This document shows, in pieces, positions 62,865 to 64,000 of a stretch of 64,000 bases of DNA; positions within the stretch are counted from its first letter, which is position 1, and the number at the start of each line of letters is the position of its first letter. The stretch lies in NCBI GenBank assembly GCA_000231825.2, contig JH720300.1:614480-678479 (forward strand). Direction: 5' to 3'. A program made the position numbers and the translations under genes. This DNA comes from Tetrahymena elliotti 4EA (lineage: Eukaryota; Ciliophora; Oligohymenophorea; Hymenostomatida; Tetrahymenidae). Below the pieces are notes generated by a model, which did no database searches, had not been told where the DNA came from, and saw only the letters and a program-made list of their open reading frames with translations.

Positions 62865-64000
62865 ATTGAGATAGCTTAATTTGCAATTAAGTTCCTAACT
62901 ATTTAACTTAATAACTTATTGAAAACTTTAATATATTTTTTATTAATTTTTACTTAATTTTGCAAATTATCAAAAAACAAATCCTTCTTTTGCCTAGCTT
63001 GAAATTCCTTTTTCAAATAAATATTTTTGTTTCATTTATAAATCCACTGGTTATATTTTGATTAAGGGAGGTTTATCATAATAATTCTCAAAAAATCTTT
63101 ATTATTTCTTCAAAAATTATAAATTTATCAAATATTAATTAAAAATTTTCAATTAAGATAAGCATGTTTTTTTGAATTATTTTTCACTGAATCATTACAA
63201 AACAAACCAATTAATATTATTTACTCTTAAGTTTTCAGTTTATCAACCTGTGGAAGTGCCTCATTCCTAATTTCCTTTTCATAAATTGATTATTAAATAA
63301 ACAAAATTTATCTGTCTAAAGTATTTTTAAAAATTATTCAATTATTTGATTGCTAGTAATAACCATCCTATGAATTCTTTAAAACATTGAAAAAAAGAAA
63401 GAATTATAGATTTATTTATTGAATTTATATTAATACTCCTTTCTATTTTATATTATTTAAAAAATTATAAAATTATAAAAGCAGACAATTTATTTTTTAT
63501 ATTTACATATTGATTTCAAATTTCTTTGATAGAATATTATGATAAATAATATTTATTTTAAAATATTTTAAATGAATTAACTTTTTCAATTTTTAGTTTG
63601 AAATCTTTTAATGTTAAAGATAAGCAAAACACTATTATTTATTCATAAAAGAATTTATAAAAAATATAACTTTTATGAACAAATATTAAGTATTTTTTAT
63701 AATATTTACAGTTTCAAAAATTGATCTCTTGACTGTATTTAATTAAAGTGAAATATTTTGGGAACACCATATTAGATTGTTAAATAACAAAACTAAATTT
63801 AAAAAAAAAGAATAATTTTGAAAAAAATAAATAAAACCTTTAGAATTCAAAAATATTTGAGTTAAGAATTTTAAGCTCAAATATATGAAATTTAACATTT
63901 TAAATTTTAAAATAAGGTTTTGGTAATATCATTATGAGTTAAAAATAAAAAATAAAAGATAAATATATCTTATTTATTTATTATTAAAAGCAATAAAATA
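62865..64000. other. spacer, no gene seen
   Basis: Over 1.1 kb of A/T-rich DNA to the window edge, with no open frame or RNA-like feature that could be supported; includes the upstream region of the leftward 62864 gene. Confidence 0.55.

Noticed and set aside
1..64000. Germline-specific (micronuclear) DNA with eliminated segments, transposons or telomeres
   Set aside because: No transposase-like frame, no long inverted repeats and no C4A2/G4T2 repeats were noticed; whether this is macro- or micronuclear cannot be decided from the sequence alone.

Overview
The window looks like nuclear DNA of an oligohymenophorean ciliate close to Tetrahymena. It is very AT-rich. Every convincing gene reads through in-frame TAA and TAG (read as Gln) and ends only at TGA. 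Introns are GT..AG, mostly about 37-110 nt with a few of 200-260 nt. Genes are compact islands separated by 0.4-1.6 kb of A/T-only spacer. All calls below are translated with that code; a standard-code translation breaks nearly every gene.

Layout. 0-9 kb: a possible DnaJ-like relic, then (minus strand) an alpha/beta hydrolase with a very long Gln/Asn/Ser tail, a tRNA-Glu(UUC) gene (plus), and a VPS33 (Sec1/Munc18) gene (minus). 8.8-24.8 kb: two paralogous 6.6-6.8 kb minus-strand genes for multi-pass membrane proteins with a PAS domain (Tmc-type), separated by a plus-strand unknown ORF with in-frame TGAs upstream. 25.6-33.6 kb: a WDR43/UTP5-type ribosome biogenesis protein (minus), prefoldin subunit 2 (plus) and a sterol-desaturase-type di-iron membrane enzyme (plus). 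34.8-39.3 kb: a secreted, probably GPI-anchored protein built from two identical 8-Cys modules (minus), an uncertain 169-residue ORF, an MDP-1 type phosphatase (plus) and a zinc-finger protein (minus). 39.6-49.8 kb: a decayed gene, a two-TM membrane protein, two related Cys-rich membrane proteins of equal length, and a 120-residue Cys/His protein (all plus). 50.7-53.3 kb: a dsRBD-dsRBD-DZF protein (plus). 53.7-55.7 kb: two tandem RING/TRAF-finger proteins (minus) that share their C-terminal finger with the 38.6 kb gene. 56.2-59.7 kb: a coilin-like protein (plus). 60.6-62.9 kb: a protein of unknown function (minus).

There is no operon logic; neighbours are mostly functionally unrelated housekeeping and lineage-specific genes. 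Themes are RNA/nucleolar biology (WDR43/UTP5, coilin-like, dsRBD-DZF), membrane traffic (VPS33) and local tandem duplication of ciliate-expanded families (PAS membrane proteins, Cys-rich membrane proteins, RING/finger proteins). No mobile element, CRISPR array, rRNA or telomere repeat was seen. I found no multi-gene system that I could call new; the best leads are the coilin-like gene, the dsRBD-DZF domain order and the perfect 8-Cys tandem module.
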